Positions 44,812 to 47,392 of a DNA stretch of 47,392 bases are shown in pieces. The DNA lies in the NCBI RefSeq assembly GCF_004378855.1, contig NZ_RYYL01000010.1, positions 1 through 47,392 of the forward strand. The letters run 5' to 3'. Origin of the DNA: Campylobacter sp. US33a. Its GTDB lineage: Bacteria; Campylobacterota; Campylobacteria; Campylobacterales; Campylobacteraceae. Made by a program: the position numbers and the translations under genes. Under the pieces are notes generated by a model. It was not told the origin of the DNA. It saw nothing but the letters and a program-made list of their open reading frames with translations, and searched no databases. The stretch's first letter is position 1. The number at the start of each line of letters is the position of its first letter.

Positions 44812-46695
44812 TTATTTCCAGCCTTCAATGTAGTTTTTAAGCTTTCTTCCTACTTTTGGATGTTTTAGTTTTTTTATCGCAGAACTTTCAATTTGCCTTA
44901 CTCTTTCGCGCGTTACATTAAGTTCTTTGCCAATTTCTTCTAAAGTTCTATCGCTTTCATCATCCATCAAGCCAAAACGCATACGAATGACAGCTTTTTC
45001 TCTATCATTAAGCTGATCTAGTACATCATCAATTTGCTCTTTTAAATCATCTTTTAAAATATGATCCATTGGCGAAAGTGAATTTCTGTCTTCCACAAAA
45101 TCTCCAAATTTTCCATCCTCTTCAGCACCTATAGGCGCTTCTAGTGAAATCGGTTCTTTAGTGATTTTAATAACTTGTTTTACTTTATCAATACTCAAAC
45201 CTACTTCTTGTGCTATAACGCTAACATCAGGTTCTTTGCCATCTTTTTGCAAATGTTCTCTTATGATTTTATTGATTTGATTGATTGTTTCTATCATATG
45301 AATTGGAATTCTTATAGTTCTTGCTTGATCAGCAATTGCTCTTGAAATCGCTTGTCTGATCCACCAAGTTGCGTAGGTTGAAAATTTATAACCTCTTTTA
45401 TACTCAAATTTATCAACCGCTTTCATAAGGCCGATATTACCTTCTTGGATAAGATCTAAAAACGGCAATCCACGATTTGTGTAGCGCTTGGCTATACTTA
45501 CAACAAGACGCAAATTTGACTTTGCCATCCTAGCTTTTGCATCGTCTGAGATATTTTTGCCCCTTTTGATTTGCTCTAAAATTTCTTTTAAGGCGTCTTT
45601 TTCTAAGTCAAAAGAATTTTGACTTGCTTCTTTGGTTTGGAAAAGTTTTTTAATCTCCATATAAGTGCTAACCATAGTTGTCTCTAAGGCTAATTCTGAA
45701 ATTTCTTCTTTGCTAAGTTTGGTAATATCTTTTAGAATATTTGCATGGCGTGTTTTGAGTTCTTCTGAAAACATTGGTAAGCGATATTCTAAGCGCTTAA
45801 GCTCTTTATCAAATTCATCATCGCTTTTCAGCGCAGTTTCCATAGATTTCACGATTTCAGAAATGAGTTTAGAAGTCGGACCAAGATCCATTAATTTTTC
45901 TTTTAGTATGTTTTTCTTAAAGGTAATGCTGAGTTTATTTAAAAGTTCATCGTCGCTTTCTTTGCCTATTTCTTTGGAAATTTTTAACCAATCTTTTTTT
46001 GCTTTTTCTAAGGCTTTAAATTTTTCTATGACTTTTAGCGTTCTTTCATCTTCTTTTTTGTTTGGAAGTTTTGTATTTTTTTTGCTTTCTTCATTTTCCT
46101 CATCAACATCTTCAAGCTCTTCATTTTCCTCATCAACATCTTCTTCATCGAGTTTGTCATCATTTTTTTCTTCATCTTCAAAACTTTTAAAAAGCTCTTT
46201 AACGCGTCTTTCACGATTAATTAAAGGTTCTTTATAATCTAAAATAAAATCAATCAAATAAGGCACAGAACAAAATGCATCGATAATTATATCTTCTCCA
46301 AGTTCTATTCTTTTTGAAATTTCAATTTCTTCATCTTTACTAAGCAAGGCAATTTGCCCCATTTCTCTTAAATACATTCTCACAGGAGAATCTGAGCGAC
46401 TCCACTCCAAAAGATCGTTTTCATTGGCAAGATCAAATTCATTTTCTAAACTGATATCTTGTAATTTTTGTTTTTCTTCTTGGAGTTTTTTTGCCTCTTC
46501 TATATTTTTCATTTTGGCGATTTCAGCAGATGAATAAAGTTTAACATTGTATTTTTTCATTAAGCTTTGAACTTTTTTTGCTGTGCTAGTTGTTGGAACT
46601 TTAGCTAAAAATTTTACTAATTTTTCATAAGTAACATAGTCTTTCGCATTTTCTTTAAAAAGTTCTTCTAATTCATCAATTTGCTTATCTGCCAT
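44812..46695 (-). CDS. rpoD: RNA polymerase primary sigma factor (sigma-70)
   Basis: The housekeeping sigma factor. Region 1.1 is at the N-terminus (about 1-75). Region 1.2 lies around [17 protein letters not shown] (about 105-121), then a long non-conserved region with an acidic stretch (about 185-205). Region 2 has [53 protein letters not shown], region 3 lies around [15 protein letters not shown], and region 4 helix-turn-helix is [20 protein letters not shown]. 627 aa is normal. The acidic stretch contains a tandem 10-residue repeat. Ribosome-binding site AAAGGAAA precedes ATG 46695. Confidence 0.97.
   Translation of the reverse strand: MADKQIDELEELFKENAKDYVTYEKLVKFLAKVPTTSTAKKVQSLMKKYNVKLYSSAEIAKMKNIEEAKKLQEEKQKLQDISLENEFDLANENDLLEWSRSDSPVRMYLREMGQIALLSKDEEIEISKRIELGEDIIIDAFCSVPYLIDFILDYKEPLINRERRVKELFKSFEDEEKNDDKLDEEDVDEENEELEDVDEENEESKKNTKLPNKKEDERTLKVIEKFKALEKAKKDWLKISKEIGKESDDELLNKLSITFKKNILKEKLMDLGPTSKLISEIVKSMETALKSDDEFDKELKRLEYRLPMFSEELKTRHANILKDITKLSKEEISELALETTMVSTYMEIKKLFQTKEASQNSFDLEKDALKEILEQIKRGKNISDDAKARMAKSNLRLVVSIAKRYTNRGLPFLDLIQEGNIGLMKAVDKFEYKRGYKFSTYATWWIRQAISRAIADQARTIRIPIHMIETINQINKIIREHLQKDGKEPDVSVIAQEVGLSIDKVKQVIKITKEPISLEAPIGAEEDGKFGDFVEDRNSLSPMDHILKDDLKEQIDDVLDQLNDREKAVIRMRFGLMDDESDRTLEEIGKELNVTRERVRQIESSAIKKLKHPKVGRKLKNYIEGWK
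46088..46143 (-). repeat. 30-bp tandem repeat inside rpoD
   Basis: 26 nt (46088-46113) recur exactly at 46118-46143, a period of 30 bp. They encode two copies of EDVDEENEE(L/S) in the acidic non-conserved region of sigma-70. In frame, so length changes by slippage would not break the gene. Confidence 0.8.
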
Positions 46696-46731
46696 TTATT
46701 TTCCTTTGGATTGTTTTGTTAAAAACTTAAG

Positions 46732-46737
46732 ATTATA
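46732..46737 (-). promoter_or_regulatory. Promoter -10 box for rpoD
   Basis: The minus strand reads GGTATAATC (TATAAT 46737 to 46732). The transcript would start near 46725, with about 30 nt of leader before ATG 46695. Confidence 0.55.
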
Positions 46738-46793
46738 CCTTTTTTGTCTTAAAAACATATAAAAATTAAATTTAAAGGAAAAAAGCAAAATAA

Positions 46794-47024
46794 TTAAGAG
46801 AGTTTGCAAGAAATTATGGCGGAATCTATATTTTTGATAAAGAGATAAGAGAAGAGATATTGGAAAAAAGAGAAGAATTTCGTAGTAAATATTTGGATAG
46901 CGAAATCAAAGTAGGAAATGAAACTCATTTTGTAAATTCTACCTACTTAAAAAACAAATTCCCTCAAGTTCTTTCTAATGGTTGTAAATATTATTGCAAT
47001 GATTATAATATGGAAGAACATTAG
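46794..47024 (+). pseudogene. Start-less coding remnant right of rpoD
   Basis: An open frame of 77 codons with coding-like composition (NYGGIYIFDKEIREEILEKR ... NETHFVNSTYLKNKFPQVLS) that ends at TAG 47022-47024. It has no ATG or GTG near its start; the first possible start is an internal TTG at 46860 without a ribosome-binding site. The left end runs into the AT-rich rpoD upstream region. It looks like the 3' end of a gene whose front was lost. Family not recognised. Confidence 0.45.
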
Positions 47025-47118
47025 GTTGTGATGGCATTAATAAATATAAGAAAAATTAAAAAACAAGGCTACTAATGTATGAGAAATAAGCCAAATATAA
47101 AACTTTATAAATGAAAGA

Positions 47119-47199
47119 ATGTGCCGATTTAGTTATTCTACAAATTTAAATGAGAATATGCTTGAGAAATTTCTAAAAAATATAAAAATAATAGGATAA
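47119..47199 (+). CDS. Candidate 26-aa ORF
   Basis: ATG 47119 to TAA 47197-47199: MCRFSYSTNL then NENMLEKFLKNIKIIG. No good ribosome-binding site is seen. It lies between the remnant at 46794 and the ORF at 47201 and may be a fragment of the same decayed gene set. Low support. Confidence 0.2.
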   Translation: MCRFSYSTNLNENMLEKFLKNIKIIG

Positions 47200-47200
47200 A

Positions 47201-47392
47201 ATGATGGATGAAGGACTTATTTTTGAAAACCTTGTTTCGGCAGAATATATAGGAGTAATGCAAGAGAAAATATCAAATGAATTATTTTCAAATAATATAA
47301 GTTTTAGTTCTTTAGAATACAATGAAACAGTTCTGCCTACAGAATTAGAGTGTTGCTATAATGAATTTAAATACTATCAAAAAAAGAAATAA
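47201..47392 (+). CDS. Hypothetical small protein at the window edge
   Basis: 63 aa, acidic, starting MMDEGLIFENLVSAEYIGVM with AGGAT 5 nt upstream and ending in TAA exactly at the window end. Not recognised. It contains a Cys pair (LECCYNEF) and a basic end (KYYQKKK). It could be a complete small gene or a truncated one; what follows is outside the window. Confidence 0.45.
   Translation: MMDEGLIFENLVSAEYIGVMQEKISNELFSNNISFSSLEYNETVLPTELECCYNEFKYYQKKK

Noticed and set aside
45665-46237. 190-codon Ser/Leu/Phe-rich frame opposite rpoD
   Set aside because: Composition mirrors the Glu/Lys-rich sigma-70 codons on the other strand; shadow frame.

Overview
This window is a low-GC, densely packed chromosomal segment from an epsilonproteobacterium. 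The Campylobacter jejuni/C. coli group is the best fit. The run msrA-ppa-adk-aspS / nadK-recN-cbrR-tatD-mltD-rlpA-kdsC-lptC-lptA-engB-(mreD-like)-mrdA and the hypF-B-C-D-E-A cluster follow gene orders I remember from C. jejuni, and the proteins look typical of that group. The species was not determined. The joins between these blocks (tRNA-Arg/tgt/aroB block, then the msrA block, then the hyp block, then rpoD) look like a rearranged order relative to my memory of C. jejuni.

Layout. 1-1048: two tandem copies of a compact unit of about 300 bp, each with a 26-residue amphipathic peptide gene, a probable antisense promoter and a terminator. A third copy lies at 7018-7320. Together they look like a triplicated type I toxin-antitoxin family. 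1049-2508: panD coupled to a FUSC-type membrane protein. 2557-7010: a complete macrolide-type tripartite exporter (macA, macB and a TolC-like lipoprotein). 7501-9497 (minus): tRNA-Arg(GCG), a CorA-like transporter and tgt. 9604-17098: a TrkA-C-domain protein, then an overlapping run of aroB, an MscS channel, mtaB, an FtsH-like protein without its protease motif, and mog. 17178-18017: a bitopic hypothetical. 18014-21402 (minus): msrA, ppa, adk, aspS. 21493-32716: a long plus-strand run covering NAD kinase, DNA repair, a bile-resistance-type regulator, peptidoglycan enzymes, KDO/LPS transport, PBP2 and a rhomboid protease. 32717-33288: gene-poor. 33289-33363: tRNA-Gly(GCC). 33493-40685: the hydrogenase nickel-maturation cluster, preceded by a degenerate HypF-like protein. 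40689-44678: an operon-like set of single-pass or secreted proteins of unknown function, one of them frameshifted. 44812-46695 (minus): rpoD. 46696-47392: gene debris and one small ORF.

How the genes work together. kdsC/lptC/lptA, mltD/rlpA/mrdA and engB form a growth and envelope module. The hyp genes supply the NiFe(CN)2CO centre of a hydrogenase encoded elsewhere. macA/macB plus the TolC-like protein form one efflux machine. The least explained material is (i) the three peptide/antisense RNA units, with a conserved 5'-3' pairing next to the ribosome-binding site, (ii) the hypothetical membrane-anchored family at 17.2 kb and 40.7-44.7 kb, and (iii) the FtsH-like AAA protein whose zinc-binding HEXXH is replaced by YQAAK. 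All functional calls come from reading motifs by eye; no database search was run.
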